From contig NZ_SJXJ01000023.1 in NCBI RefSeq assembly GCF_004337695.1, positions 1-64,000 on the forward strand: a stretch of 64,000 nt of DNA. Reading direction: 5' to 3'. This document shows, in pieces, positions 8,935-17,837 of this stretch. Source of the stretch: Tenacibaculum sp. M341 (GTDB taxonomy: Bacteria > Bacteroidota > Bacteroidia > Flavobacteriales > Flavobacteriaceae). A program made the translations under genes and the position numbers. The notes below the pieces were generated by a model. It was not told where the DNA came from. It made no database searches and saw nothing but the letters and a program-made list of their open reading frames with translations. Position 1 is the first letter of the stretch. Every line of letters starts with the position of its first letter.

Positions 8935-9819
8935 CTATTTTTTATTTAATGGATACAACTCTTGCTGGATAAAGTTTTTTGGGAATTTTTCATCGCCATT
9001 AAATCCAATTTCAATATCTCTACCGTTATGTGGAATGTAGTTTGTTTTAAAAAGATAGTCCCATAAACTTAGTGTAATTCCAAAATTGACTCCGTTTTTT
9101 CTATCTTCAGGTAAGTGTTTAGCATGATGCCAAATATGCATTTTAGGATTGTTAAAAATGTATTTCAAAAAGCCATAATCAACATTAATGTTCGCATGAT
9201 TTAAATGACCAATTGTAATATTAAAAAAATGAACCAAGGCAACGTCTTTGGCAGTAAATCCCCCCATAATAGCCAATGGAATGTACTTTATTGATTTGTA
9301 TACTACAGGTTCCATCCAATGATAGCGTAAGTGTGCAGCAAATCCCATTTCTTTTACAGAGTGATGTACCTTATGAAAATTCCATAGAAACTCATACTTG
9401 TGTAATAATGTGTGAGTAAACCATTGAACAAAATCAATAATAATAAAGAAAAGAAAAATACGTAACCAATAAGGAAAAGTATTGATATCAAAAATTTGGA
9501 AATTATTTACACTAAGATTAAAAACACCAAGTACATCATTAAAAAATTGATGAGCAGTATTAGATAAAGCGATGAGAACAATTAAGTTTAATAAAAAGAA
9601 ATTAAAAAACATATAAAAAGTATCTAGCCAAAAATCTTTTCTGAAAATAGATTGATTTTTTCGCCAAGGAAAAACAATTTCCAATATCCAAACGATTAAA
9701 GAAATGACGATTAAACCATAAAAATAATTTTCCCAGTTTACTTGAAATAAAACAGATTGTTTTAAGTAATTCCAGTAATCACTATATGATTTTAATATGA
9801 TGTCTAAATACTTTTGCAT
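8935..9819 (-). CDS. Sterol desaturase / fatty acid hydroxylase family membrane protein
   Basis: A 294-aa integral membrane di-iron enzyme. The three histidine clusters of the family are present: HTLLH (136-140), HKVHH (149-153) and HIWHH (228-232), with an extra HLNH at 205-208. Hydrophobic segments lie at about 32-50, 66-86 and 117-135. The family hydroxylates or desaturates lipids, carotenoids or sterols using O2; the substrate is not evident. The gene stands alone between the S46 gene and a long non-coding stretch. Confidence 0.85.
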   Translation of the reverse strand: MQKYLDIILKSYSDYWNYLKQSVLFQVNWENYFYGLIVISLIVWILEIVFPWRKNQSIFRKDFWLDTFYMFFNFFLLNLIVLIALSNTAHQFFNDVLGVFNLSVNNFQIFDINTFPYWLRIFLFFIIIDFVQWFTHTLLHKYEFLWNFHKVHHSVKEMGFAAHLRYHWMEPVVYKSIKYIPLAIMGGFTAKDVALVHFFNITIGHLNHANINVDYGFLKYIFNNPKMHIWHHAKHLPEDRKNGVNFGITLSLWDYLFKTNYIPHNGRDIEIGFNGDEKFPKNFIQQELYPLNKK

Positions 9820-10025
9820 GTCTAAAGTTGGGTCGATATACGTGTGTTAAACTTACATGTTTGTAATACGAAAAAGACTGAGAAATTATTGATAGGATAA
9901 AAATACGATTTAAATTCTTTTGAAGAATGTAGGTAAGCAAACTAAGAATATCTTTATATAATTGCTTATTGTAAAAAGCTATCGTATATTTACTTTTACA
10001 ATTAACCCTTAAATCCCTAATAACT

Positions 10026-10130
10026 ATGATGAAAATAGTTGAAAGGCTACCTTTATTTTATATGATTGAATCAGAAAAGAAGTTTAAATTTTCTTATTTC
10101 CTTTCAGGTAGTACCAAAAACAAAAAATAA
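10026..10130 (+). CDS. Possible 34-aa peptide
   Basis: A frame opening MMKIVERLPLFYM follows an AT-rich leader (TTAACCCTTAAATCCC). It ends with a lysine-rich tail and TAA at 10128-10130. No homology is recognised and nothing proves translation. It may be a chance open frame or the remnant of a lost gene. Confidence 0.2.
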   Translation: MMKIVERLPLFYMIESEKKFKFSYFLSGSTKNKK

Positions 10131-10406
10131 ACATAACGAATATACAACGTAGTTTTTCGAAGATTATTTAACTCAGTTTGATTAAAAGAATGTTAAATAA
10201 TAAAAAATTATATTACAGATAGTTTGTTCGCTTTTATTATAATTTGTTCGTTAGGGCTTTCTTTAGAAAACACAGGATAAACCCTGAGATTGATAAAAAA
10301 AACAAAACATTGTTGTTTTTTTGTTCGTTTTTCCCTTTAAAAACTACTATGTTTGTTAGTAAATCGTTATCCTTATCTGTGTAAGTTAGTGATATTTATA
10401 ATATAT

Positions 10407-10442
10407 ATTTACTGTTTAGTTAACATTTAAAGAACAGTAAAT
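10407..10442. promoter_or_regulatory. Perfect inverted repeat abutting a start codon
   Basis: ATTTACTGTT (10407-10416) and AACAGTAAAT (10433-10442) are exact reverse complements, 16 nt apart, and the second arm ends at the base before the ATG at 10443. A -7-like TATATTTA lies at 10403-10410. The repeat could be an operator or an mRNA hairpin at the ribosome-binding region. Confidence 0.45.
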
Positions 10443-10631
10443 ATGAAAACATTTGTTATAAGATTAGCTTACGTTGGAGCCTTATTATTTTTAATTGGTT
10501 GTACAGATAATTCAGAAACGGTTATAGAAAATAATAAAGAAATAACCTCTAATAATTTAAACGATAATTTAGAATTATCGTATACAGATCCTGAAGAAGA
10601 TGGAACAGAAGAAACTCCAGAAGAAGAATAA
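10443..10631 (+). CDS. Small acidic lipoprotein
   Basis: A 62-aa protein with a signal peptide and lipobox FLIGC (C20). The mature part is only about 42 residues, Asn- and Glu-rich, and ends in an acidic run (EEDGTEETPEEE). No family is recognised. Its last 32 bp overlap the start of the following membrane protein in another frame, so translation is probably coupled. Expression may depend on the perfect inverted repeat that ends one base before the ATG. Confidence 0.55.
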   Translation: MKTFVIRLAYVGALLFLIGCTDNSETVIENNKEITSNNLNDNLELSYTDPEEDGTEETPEEE

Positions 10632-11409
10632 AGAAATTGAAAAAAATAAAATTAAACCTATCTTATTGGGCATAGTAGCTTTTGTTATAGTTACTATGTC
10701 TTTGTTAAGTTTTCCATTTAAAAGATATTCTAAAGAGTTTTTAGCTCATAAAAAAACATATAGACCAATAATTGATGGAAGAAATAAAGCACAAGATTCT
10801 CTTAGAAATGAATTAGGAACTACATTAACCATAGATGAATATAAAAAAGCATCTGAGAAGTCATGGAGTTTTTATATGGGAAAATTAGATGCATACAAGA
10901 AAAAGAAAGAATTGCTAATGAATGACCAAAGGTTTTTGGGAAGAGCAAATTTTAGGTATTGGCTCACTCAATTTGGTATTATTTTATTAGGCTTGTATTT
11001 TTCTGTTAAATCATTGTATGACGATTATAGAAAAAACTTAAAAACAGGACATAGATTTATATCACAAATAGGTATACTGGTAAGTCTTTTTTGGATGTAT
11101 CATCTTTTCTTCAGAACAGCAGCAGACTTTTATACAGAAACCTATGTTATCACCGAAATAGTTTTATGTATTATTGCAGCCTTTTTTATAGCAAACCTTA
11201 TAAAATATTACGCTAAAAGAGAAAGTGTGGTAAAAGGCTTGATAAGTTTAGTACTGCGAATAAAAACGAAACACTACAGAAATATCCTAGTAAAAGCATT
11301 ATATGCTGAGAAACACGATAAATCGATGGATAGTATTGAAACTACAAGATCACAGTCTGATGAGTTTGATAGAGATGTTAAAGACACGTTTAATAAAGTA
11401 TTAGGGTAA
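10600..11409 (+). CDS. Uncharacterised multi-pass membrane protein
   Basis: A 269-aa protein with a Lys/Glu-rich cytoplasmic N-terminus (1-19) and about four hydrophobic segments (roughly 20-40, 117-136, 152-170, 180-200). A charged domain lies between the first two (about 42-115). The C-terminus is charged (IKTKHYRNILV, then an acidic tail). I recognise no family. The ATG at 10600 lies inside the preceding lipoprotein gene; the next in-frame ATG would remove the first membrane segment, so 10600 is preferred. The 72-aa gene follows after 7 bp, suggesting one operon of three. Confidence 0.55.
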   Translation: MEQKKLQKKNKEIEKNKIKPILLGIVAFVIVTMSLLSFPFKRYSKEFLAHKKTYRPIIDGRNKAQDSLRNELGTTLTIDEYKKASEKSWSFYMGKLDAYKKKKELLMNDQRFLGRANFRYWLTQFGIILLGLYFSVKSLYDDYRKNLKTGHRFISQIGILVSLFWMYHLFFRTAADFYTETYVITEIVLCIIAAFFIANLIKYYAKRESVVKGLISLVLRIKTKHYRNILVKALYAEKHDKSMDSIETTRSQSDEFDRDVKDTFNKVLG

Positions 11410-11416
11410 AGAAAAA

Positions 11417-11635
11417 ATGAAAAAATTAACCACCTCCTTTGCTAAATATATAAATGCTTTTAAAATTAGAAGTAGACGACTACTTACCCAAGAGCAAAAA
11501 GAAATTTTAGAAGAAAGCTCCATTGAGGAAGCTGAAAGAGTATTAGAAGAATTAGAGAGAGAAGAAGACCAAGCTAGATCTAAAATGTTAAGTGAATTGA
11601 AAAGCGTATTTTTTGAGTTGCCAAGTAATCTCTAA
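11417..11635 (+). CDS. Small helical hypothetical protein
   Basis: A 72-aa cytoplasmic protein with no signal peptide. It has a basic N-terminal half (KIRSRRLL) and a strongly acidic, probably coiled-coil second half (ILEESSIEEAERVLEELE). No family is recognised. It begins 7 bp after the membrane protein gene and is the last gene of this three-gene unit. The convergent HTH gene stops 3 bp beyond it. The charge pattern suggests a protein-binding partner rather than an enzyme. Confidence 0.45.
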   Translation: MKKLTTSFAKYINAFKIRSRRLLTQEQKEILEESSIEEAERVLEELEREEDQARSKMLSELKSVFFELPSNL

Positions 11636-11638
11636 TAC

Positions 11639-12043
11639 TTACTTTAATATATCTTTATTTCTTTCAATAAGCTCCTTAATTTTCAAAATCTCTTCATTTA
11701 AGGTGTTGTAATTATCAATGTTTTTAACAGTGTTAATTGCATTTACAATCATATCTAATTTTCCTGCTTCATTAATTGCTTTTATGTTGATAATGAAATG
11801 GGAAATAAGTTCATCAATACTAATAGTGATATTGTTTTTGGTAAATGAAAGGCTTTCTGAACGAGAACTATGTTCGTTATTGATGATTGATTTTAATCTG
11901 TTTATTCTTACTTCTTTAAAACTTTTTCTTTTCACTCCCATTCTAAAAGTATCAGCATCTACGCCTATTAAAGCTCCTAGTTGTTTGTATGTGAGCGCTT
12001 TTTCTTCTTTGTATTTTAGGAGTTTATCGTAAAAATCAGCCAT
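11639..12043 (-). CDS. Helix-turn-helix (XRE-like) DNA-binding protein
   Basis: A 134-aa protein. Residues 3-55 look like a Cro/C1-type HTH: a helix with YKEEKALTYKQLGALIGV, then the recognition segment DADTFRMGVKRKSF, though the final helix is basic and unusual. Residues 70-134 are a helical region (INAINTVKNIDNYNTLNEE) that may dimerise. It is convergent with the three-gene unit at 10443-11635, whose upstream inverted repeat (10407-10442) is a candidate target, but nothing proves that link. Confidence 0.55.
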   Translation of the reverse strand: MADFYDKLLKYKEEKALTYKQLGALIGVDADTFRMGVKRKSFKEVRINRLKSIINNEHSSRSESLSFTKNNITISIDELISHFIINIKAINEAGKLDMIVNAINTVKNIDNYNTLNEEILKIKELIERNKDILK

Positions 12044-12206
12044 TTTTGTGTTTCTGTCAATTATTAATGTGAAATTATTTCGTTATAATGTAACTATCAA
12101 ATATAATTAAATTAACTGTATGTAGTGTAAGAGTAGTTATTGTTTGTTCCTTATTATAAAGAGTTACAGTTTAAATTGTGATAATTTTTAGAACTAAAAA
12201 TAAAGT

Positions 12207-12253
12207 AATGATCAACTCGCTAACTTTAATAGTTTTATCACGAGTTGATCATT
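12207..12253 (-). terminator. Long hairpin, probable terminator of the Oar-like receptor gene
   Basis: AATGATCAACTCG (12207-12219) and CGAGTTGATCATT (12241-12253) are perfect 13-bp complements around a 21-nt loop, 32 bp past the receptor stop at 12285. On the minus strand a T-rich stretch follows after a few bases. It could also be an operator. Confidence 0.5.
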
Positions 12254-12284
12254 TAATTACATAAGGGGATTATGAGAATAGCTT

Positions 12285-15200
12285 TTAAAACTGATATTTG
12301 ATTCCTAATTGTGCTTTCCATCTAGAATTAATAGCGTCTAAAACCCATGGTTTCGCTTCTTCGTTTAAAGTAAATTGGTATACAGGTTGATTGTTTTCAA
12401 CACCTTTAAACTCTAGTAAATTAAAGTTTGAGTTTACTACGTTTGGAACAAAGATTAAACGCCCCCAATTTTTATTTAGTAGGTTTAATACATTAAAAAC
12501 ATCTAAGCTTAACTGTAAGTTATTCTTGTTTTTAAAAGGAATGTCAAATGTTAATCTGGCATCTAATTGATGATTCCAAGGAGTTCTACCTCCATTTCTT
12601 TCAGCGTATTTACCTCTATTTTCTTTTAAATAATCGTTGTTTTCGATAAAATTGTTTAATTGATTCCATTGTTCATCAGCAGAGGTAATAATGTTACCAG
12701 TAGCGTCTGTTATATCTTGTAGTTGAATTTCATTTCTATTAGCAGGAATGTATACTAAATCGTTACGAGAAGAACCATCTCTATTTACATCACCTTGGTA
12801 TACTACAGAATACGGACTACCAGAAGTACCGGTGTAGAGCATAGAAAGTTGTAATAGTTTATTATTTAAGTTTAGTTTGTAACTGTGTGAAGAAACTAAT
12901 TTATGACGTAAATCAAAATTGGAGAAAGATAGATCAGGGTCATGAGAATTAACTGCTTGATTCCATTCAAAATTAGCTGCAGATGAATTTCTTACGGTAC
13001 TTGAAACTTCTTTACTTTTTCCATTGGTATACCCAATAAAACCATCATAGTTTTGAGTACTTTTATATAAGCCTAAATTGATGTTATATCGGTATCCTTT
13101 ATTTGTATTACTTAGTAAAAATACATTCGTAAAATTATCACTTACACGAGATCCATTGTAAAACAATCTATTGTCAGTTCCTGAATAATTACTAAATTCT
13201 TGACGTCTATTTATAGATTGAAAGAAAATTCCTTTTAATACCTTCGTATAGGTTGCCTCTGTGGTAAAACGAAAGTTTTTTGGAAGTTTAGCTTCAAAAC
13301 TTAAACGAGTTTTCCATTCTCTAGGCATTTCAAAATCATTATCAATTAAATTAATTTCTGTAATCCCAGGTTGTTGAGATGCTAAATTTCCTAAATTCTC
13401 TTCTAATGGTACAGTATTTCCTCCGGGGCGAATGTCTACGTTAAAGTAATCGGTTCCTGAAATATATTCGGCATAAGCAAACCATAAATACGGAATTCTA
13501 CCTGTAAACAAACCACTTCCACCGCTTAAGGTGTATTTGTTATTCTTATCTAAATTATATTTAAAACTAATCCTAGGATTTATGTGTGGAGCTGTACTAA
13601 TTTGATTGGTGAAATTGCTGAATTCAGGTGTGTTTTTTATCAATGGACTAACAGGTAAATTATCAAGTAATAACTGGTTGTCTAATCTCACTCCAATATT
13701 TACTGAAAATTGATCACTTACTCTTATTTTATCACTTATATAAAATGCAGAGGTAAGAATATCTATTGTTGCCGAAGGTGTGTTGTTTACAAAATCAAAT
13801 GTATTGTTATTGATATGGTACACGCCTCTAATTCTTGATGGAGTGTCATTTAAAAAATCATTCACCGAATTGTATGCCCAACGTCCATTCCATGCAGTTA
13901 AAAAACCATAATCAATGTCGTTATATTGAAAAAGTAAACCACCAGTAATGGTATGATTATTTTTATAATAGGTTAGTTTATCAGAAAGTTGAAATGTATT
14001 TAAATTCGTTTTATAAATTGAAGCTTCTCTATAAGTTCCTGCAAAAATTCTGTTAGAAGAGTCATTAATTTCAATATGAGGAAAAACACGACCATCGTAA
14101 CTTCTATCTTCTTTTACTTTTGTGTAACCAAGTGTTAAATTATTAGATAGATTTTCTGTTAAACTTGAGTTTACTTCTAAAGTTGTGCTATTTAATATGC
14201 TGTTATGACGATATCCTTGATTTCCGAAGTTAAAAACTGCCTGATTCCACTCTAAATTATCGGCAAAACTTTTTACAAAATTATTTCTAAGCGTAAGTTT
14301 GTGCTTTTCTGAAATATTATAATCTAAACGAGCAAAAATTTTAGTAGAAGCAGTTTTTATGTCTGCGTTTTCAAATGTACCAGGGTCATAATTATAATCG
14401 TTTCTTAATTTGTCAGCAATATCAATTACAGTTTGTTTATCAATATTAGAACCAGAAGAGCCAGGGGCACCAATAAGAGGAGTTTTACTTAAAGCTTGTT
14501 CAACATTTACATAATAAAACAGCGTATCTTTTTTTATAGCACCTCCAATACCACCTCCTAGTTGTACATCATAAAAATCATTTACATTTTGTTGAATTCC
14601 TTCTGCATATGATCCAATTAGCAATTGATTGTTACCATACGCGTACACTTCTCCTTTAGTTGTGTTGGTTCCATTTTTAGTAACAATGTTTATATTGGCG
14701 CCAGTAAAATTTCCAACGCTTACATCAAAAGGAGAGGTTTTTATAGAAAGCTCTTTTATAGCACCAAAACTAATTGGTTGACTTCTTGATAAGCTTCCAG
14801 GAGTTCCGTTTGCAGAGGAGCCAGAAGCACCACTAGCTGGTTCTTGAAAACCAACAACATCGTTACTGGCAATACCATCTATATTAAAATTATTAAAACG
14901 ATTACTAGCTCCTCCAAAAGAATTCAGATTAGCATCAGATAAATTACGAGTTAAATCTTGCACACTTCTATTAATAGTTGGAGTAGTTAATAGTTGTTTT
15001 GTAGTAATTACTTTAGCGCTTTTTTTTGTGGTTGCTGTAGTTATAACAACTTCATCTAACACAGAACTCTCTTCTTTTAAAGTAATGTTTAAAGAGGTTG
15101 TTTTACCTAAGTTAATGGTAATATTAGGTTTTTTATAAGAATGAAAACCTATAAAGTTTACAGATAATTGATAATTGTTACCTGGCGGAATGTTAGCGAT

Positions 15201-15392
15201 TACGTAATGACCAGATTCTTGTGAAGAAGTACTGTATTTAAAGTTTGTTTCTAAATCTGTTAATATAACCGAGGCAAAAGGAATTGATTGTTGATCTATG
15301 TCTACAATTTTACCTTCTAAATTACCAGTGGTTTCTTGTGAAAAAATGAAAAGCGTAGCAAAAAATAAAACGATAAAAATATTGATTTTCAT
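12285..15392 (-). CDS. Oar-like TonB-dependent outer-membrane receptor
   Basis: A 1035-aa protein with a signal peptide (ending FIFSQ) and a carboxypeptidase-regulatory-like domain (about 25-110, GNLEGKIVD to LDEVVIT). A plug domain (about 125-240) and a long barrel follow, ending KAQLGIKYQF. The plug shows NSFGGASNRFNNFNIDG and GANINIVTKNGTN, the pattern of Oar-type receptors. These proteins have been linked to adhesion and to secretion or display of proteins in Myxococcus and Bacteroidota. The gene is monocistronic, with no SusD partner, so polysaccharide uptake is unlikely. The ligand is unknown. Confidence 0.88.
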   Translation of the reverse strand: MKINIFIVLFFATLFIFSQETTGNLEGKIVDIDQQSIPFASVILTDLETNFKYSTSSQESGHYVIANIPPGNNYQLSVNFIGFHSYKKPNITINLGKTTSLNITLKEESSVLDEVVITTATTKKSAKVITTKQLLTTPTINRSVQDLTRNLSDANLNSFGGASNRFNNFNIDGIASNDVVGFQEPASGASGSSANGTPGSLSRSQPISFGAIKELSIKTSPFDVSVGNFTGANINIVTKNGTNTTKGEVYAYGNNQLLIGSYAEGIQQNVNDFYDVQLGGGIGGAIKKDTLFYYVNVEQALSKTPLIGAPGSSGSNIDKQTVIDIADKLRNDYNYDPGTFENADIKTASTKIFARLDYNISEKHKLTLRNNFVKSFADNLEWNQAVFNFGNQGYRHNSILNSTTLEVNSSLTENLSNNLTLGYTKVKEDRSYDGRVFPHIEINDSSNRIFAGTYREASIYKTNLNTFQLSDKLTYYKNNHTITGGLLFQYNDIDYGFLTAWNGRWAYNSVNDFLNDTPSRIRGVYHINNNTFDFVNNTPSATIDILTSAFYISDKIRVSDQFSVNIGVRLDNQLLLDNLPVSPLIKNTPEFSNFTNQISTAPHINPRISFKYNLDKNNKYTLSGGSGLFTGRIPYLWFAYAEYISGTDYFNVDIRPGGNTVPLEENLGNLASQQPGITEINLIDNDFEMPREWKTRLSFEAKLPKNFRFTTEATYTKVLKGIFFQSINRRQEFSNYSGTDNRLFYNGSRVSDNFTNVFLLSNTNKGYRYNINLGLYKSTQNYDGFIGYTNGKSKEVSSTVRNSSAANFEWNQAVNSHDPDLSFSNFDLRHKLVSSHSYKLNLNNKLLQLSMLYTGTSGSPYSVVYQGDVNRDGSSRNDLVYIPANRNEIQLQDITDATGNIITSADEQWNQLNNFIENNDYLKENRGKYAERNGGRTPWNHQLDARLTFDIPFKNKNNLQLSLDVFNVLNLLNKNWGRLIFVPNVVNSNFNLLEFKGVENNQPVYQFTLNEEAKPWVLDAINSRWKAQLGIKYQF

Positions 15393-15490
15393 GTTTAATA
15401 ATTATAATTGATAATAAGGATAAATAGTATATTGTTTTGATTGATGTCTGAATTCAATTAATATTCAGTGTTTTGAATGTCACTTCGATT

Positions 15491-15523
15491 GAAATTATTC
15501 GTAATGTAATGTAGAATAATTTC
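15491..15523. repeat. Small intergenic inverted repeat
   Basis: GAAATTATTC (15491-15500) and GAATAATTTC (15514-15523) are exact complements around 13 nt. The flanks (CACTTCGA, TGTCGAGAAG) resemble the TCGAG-rich intergenic palindrome at 21051-21110, so this may be a decayed copy of that repeat family. Confidence 0.4.
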
Positions 15524-15640
15524 GTGTCGAGAAGTTTTTGTAACATAAACTGTTATCGATACACTTGCTTACAGCTGGTTCTTAGATTGACAATTAATGT
15601 TTTGAATATTTATTGTTTATGAATAGTAATTAAGCTCAGA

Positions 15641-16330
15641 TTATAACATTAATTGAGGCGATCCTTTATTATGATGATTGGAAAAAAAGTAGTTTTGATA
15701 CGTAGAAACAATGCTAAAGATAGGTTGAGTATTTAGAAATAGCGCATTTAATACTAATTGTCTAAAAACAATATCAATACATTTAAATTTAGATAAGAAA
15801 TAATGTAAATCAACTGTTGAATCTATGTCTTTAAGATATTCAAGTTGATTTGTATGAATCTTTCTAGTGGAGAAATACTTGCGTAAAGAAGTGTATACAT
15901 ACTTAGTTTGCCAAGGAATTTCTTCAAACTCTTTTTTATCAAACCAATTTTTAGAAATTGAAATTAAATAAGCACCACCATCCATTGAGGGACCGATAGT
16001 AGCTGTATTATTTAGGATATTTTCTACAGCTGTTTTTAGATGTTTACTATTTAGGTTTGGACTATCGTTACCTATTGTAATTACATGCTGATATCCTTTA
16101 GAAAAAACAGTTTCAATAGCATTTGTAAAACGCTCTGCAAAATTATTTCCTTGTTGCTCTTTATTTGAAATGTGGATTAAATCTAATCCAGATTTTTCAA
16201 CTTCTGAAACAATTTGATTGTTTAAATGTTCAAACAAAATACCAGATTGCACTATATTTTTTTGCTTTACTTCTTCACTAGAAGTATTGGCAAAAAATAT
16301 AACAGCTATATTTTTATTTATGTTGAACAT
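15641..16330 (-). CDS. CofC/TIGR04282-like nucleotidyl/glycosyltransferase, divergent paralogue
   Basis: A 229-aa protein of the DUF2064 family. It keeps the nucleotide-binding layout of its better-conserved neighbour at 18655-19257: AVIFFANTS, then NNFAERFTNAIETVFSKGY, TIGNDSPNL (about 85-93), IGPSMDGGAYLISI (about 120-133) and DIDST. It is longer at the C-terminus, by about 40 residues of unknown role. It lies beyond the arsM terminator at 16392-16425 and has its own leader, so it is probably a separate unit at the edge of the arsenosugar cluster. A role adding the sugar aglycone is inferred from neighbourhood only. Confidence 0.7.
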   Translation of the reverse strand: MFNINKNIAVIFFANTSSEEVKQKNIVQSGILFEHLNNQIVSEVEKSGLDLIHISNKEQQGNNFAERFTNAIETVFSKGYQHVITIGNDSPNLNSKHLKTAVENILNNTATIGPSMDGGAYLISISKNWFDKKEFEEIPWQTKYVYTSLRKYFSTRKIHTNQLEYLKDIDSTVDLHYFLSKFKCIDIVFRQLVLNALFLNTQPIFSIVSTYQNYFFSNHHNKGSPQLML

Positions 16331-16391
16331 TAGTCTTTGAGTAAGGTTTAATAAAGTCGTATTAAGTTCTTATAAATTACTGAAAAAATCA

Positions 16392-16425
16392 TAAAAAAAT
16401 AAAAGCACCTCAAAAAGAGGTGCTT
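16392..16425 (-). terminator. Terminator of the arsM-containing operon
   Basis: AAGCACCTC (16403-16411) pairs with GAGGTGCTT (16417-16425) across five A. On the minus strand the hairpin is followed by TTTTATTTTTTT. It lies 22 bp past the arsM stop at 16448. Confidence 0.85.
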
Positions 16426-16447
16426 AAAAACGTATTTTGTTTATATT

Positions 16448-17416
16448 TTAACAGCATCCACCTCCATCATAATGGAAAGTAGATTCAGAAATATAGATAT
16501 CGTCTCTACCTAAATCTTGTAAAGCTGCCGCAGTCTTATCACAAATAGCTAAAGGTTGATTTTTTAATAATGTATGTCCTTTACCATCATCAAAATACTC
16601 TTCACTTCCAAAGTAAATGGCTGCTTTTCCAGTAAACACACACGGACCATCCTCTGGCATAGGGTCTTTAATGGCTGCCACTTCAATAGATTCTATGTAA
16701 ATCAACTCTTCGGTTGGGTAATTTTTAGGATCTAAAATTCGATACGGTTTTCTAGCTCTAATTTCAATAGTACCAAAACCAGCATCAGTCAACATTTTTA
16801 CATATTCTTTAATAGGTAAACTTCCACTTAAACATAATGCACGTAAACGTTCGTCATTTCTTAAAGTTTCATTCATTTCCTGTTCACAAGTAGGATCACT
16901 CATTACCAATTTACCGTGTGGTTTTAAAACACGATACATTTCTGCAATAGCTTTCTTTAAATCGTCTAATTTAAAAATGTTGAAAAGACAGTTTTGAGCA
17001 GCTACATCAATAGAATTATCTTCTACAGGTAAATTTAGAGCATCTCCTTTACGTAAATCAACAAAATCACTTTTAAACCAATCGTTTTGTTCTTCAGCAA
17101 TAATAAAATTTTTACGAGAAGCTTCTAGCATTTCATCTACTACATCTAATCCAATTACACCACCTTTATTTCTGTTGAAATAAGCGAATTGTAGTAATTC
17201 CATTCCGCCACCAACACCAACATATAACATTTTAGGATTGTTGGTTAAATCTCTAGCATGCACAGTAGAACCACAACCGTAATTCATTTCTTGCATAATT
17301 TTAGGGATTTTTAAACCTGGCAATTCCCAAATAGGGTTTGTAGTACAACACAATCCTACATCAGGAGTTAATGCTGCTTCTTTATATACATCTTTAGTTG
17401 TTTCTAAATAACTCAT
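16448..17416 (-). CDS. arsM: Arsenite methyltransferase of arsenosugar biosynthesis
   Basis: A 322-aa SAM-dependent methyltransferase of the arsenosugar-associated ArsM type, which methylates As(III) towards dimethylarsenic. The SAM motif is VGVGGGMEL (66-74) with the acidic residue at GLDVVDEML (89-97). Cysteines that could bind arsenic are C48 (YGCGS), C143 and C195. There is also a CC pair at 23-24 and a C-terminal GGGCC. It is the last gene of a five-gene unit (19744 to 16448) with rhodanese, TIGR04282 transferase, PNP and DoxX genes. It starts 2 bp after the doxX stop, and a terminator follows. Confidence 0.92.
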   Translation of the reverse strand: MSYLETTKDVYKEAALTPDVGLCCTTNPIWELPGLKIPKIMQEMNYGCGSTVHARDLTNNPKMLYVGVGGGMELLQFAYFNRNKGGVIGLDVVDEMLEASRKNFIIAEEQNDWFKSDFVDLRKGDALNLPVEDNSIDVAAQNCLFNIFKLDDLKKAIAEMYRVLKPHGKLVMSDPTCEQEMNETLRNDERLRALCLSGSLPIKEYVKMLTDAGFGTIEIRARKPYRILDPKNYPTEELIYIESIEVAAIKDPMPEDGPCVFTGKAAIYFGSEEYFDDGKGHTLLKNQPLAICDKTAAALQDLGRDDIYISESTFHYDGGGCC

Positions 17417-17418
17417 TC

Positions 17419-17829
17419 TTACTTATCTTTTTTTATTAAAAAGTCCACCGAAAATCTATCTAACTCTTTTGGTAATAGTAATAAAGTTACCAAAAGTATT
17501 GTTCTGTACATTACATGAGAAAGATCCCAAATAGGATCTTTTAAACCGTGTCCAAAAGTAACAATCACTAATACTGATGCTAATGCATACAAAGCGTAGT
17601 CTCTTTTAAAACCAACGATTAATAAAAAACCACCTATTAACTCTATTAGAGAAGTATAATAAGTAGAAAATAGCAATAAAAAATCTGGAAGTAAACTTTC
17701 GTAACTTTTTAAGAAGAAGTTTTGATAAACGGAATCTAATCCAAATTTATATACCTTGCCATATCCTTGAAAAAAGAAAATGAATCCAAGAATAAGTCTA
17801 ATAGTTAATACTGCTATTTGTTTGTTCAT
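17419..17829 (-). CDS. DoxX-family membrane protein
   Basis: A 136-aa protein with four hydrophobic helices (about 5-22, 44-68, 73-92, 108-122). The family features GFIFFFQGYGKVYKF and IELIGGFLLIVGF are present. DoxX proteins are small inner-membrane proteins, some linked to quinone or thiosulfate oxidation, others of unknown role. Here the gene lies 2 bp upstream of arsM and 8 bp downstream of the PNP gene, so it is part of the arsenosugar operon. Its function there is unknown; export or membrane handling of the arsenical is one guess. Confidence 0.8.
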   Translation of the reverse strand: MNKQIAVLTIRLILGFIFFFQGYGKVYKFGLDSVYQNFFLKSYESLLPDFLLLFSTYYTSLIELIGGFLLIVGFKRDYALYALASVLVIVTFGHGLKDPIWDLSHVMYRTILLVTLLLLPKELDRFSVDFLIKKDK

Positions 17830-17837
17830 TTATATAA

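Larger units (their letters stand above)
9820..10442. other. Long intergenic stretch of uncertain content
   Basis: This 620-bp AT-rich gap holds a possible 34-codon open frame at 10026-10130 and three copies of TTTGTTCG (10223, 10243, 10320). It ends with a perfect 10-bp inverted repeat just before the next gene. I see no RNA gene or clear terminator. Confidence 0.4.

Noticed and set aside
10223-10327. Three TTTGTTCG octamers (10223, 10243, 10320), two of them 20 bp apart
   Set aside because: Short AT-rich words are expected by chance here, and there is no symmetry or promoter context to support a binding site.
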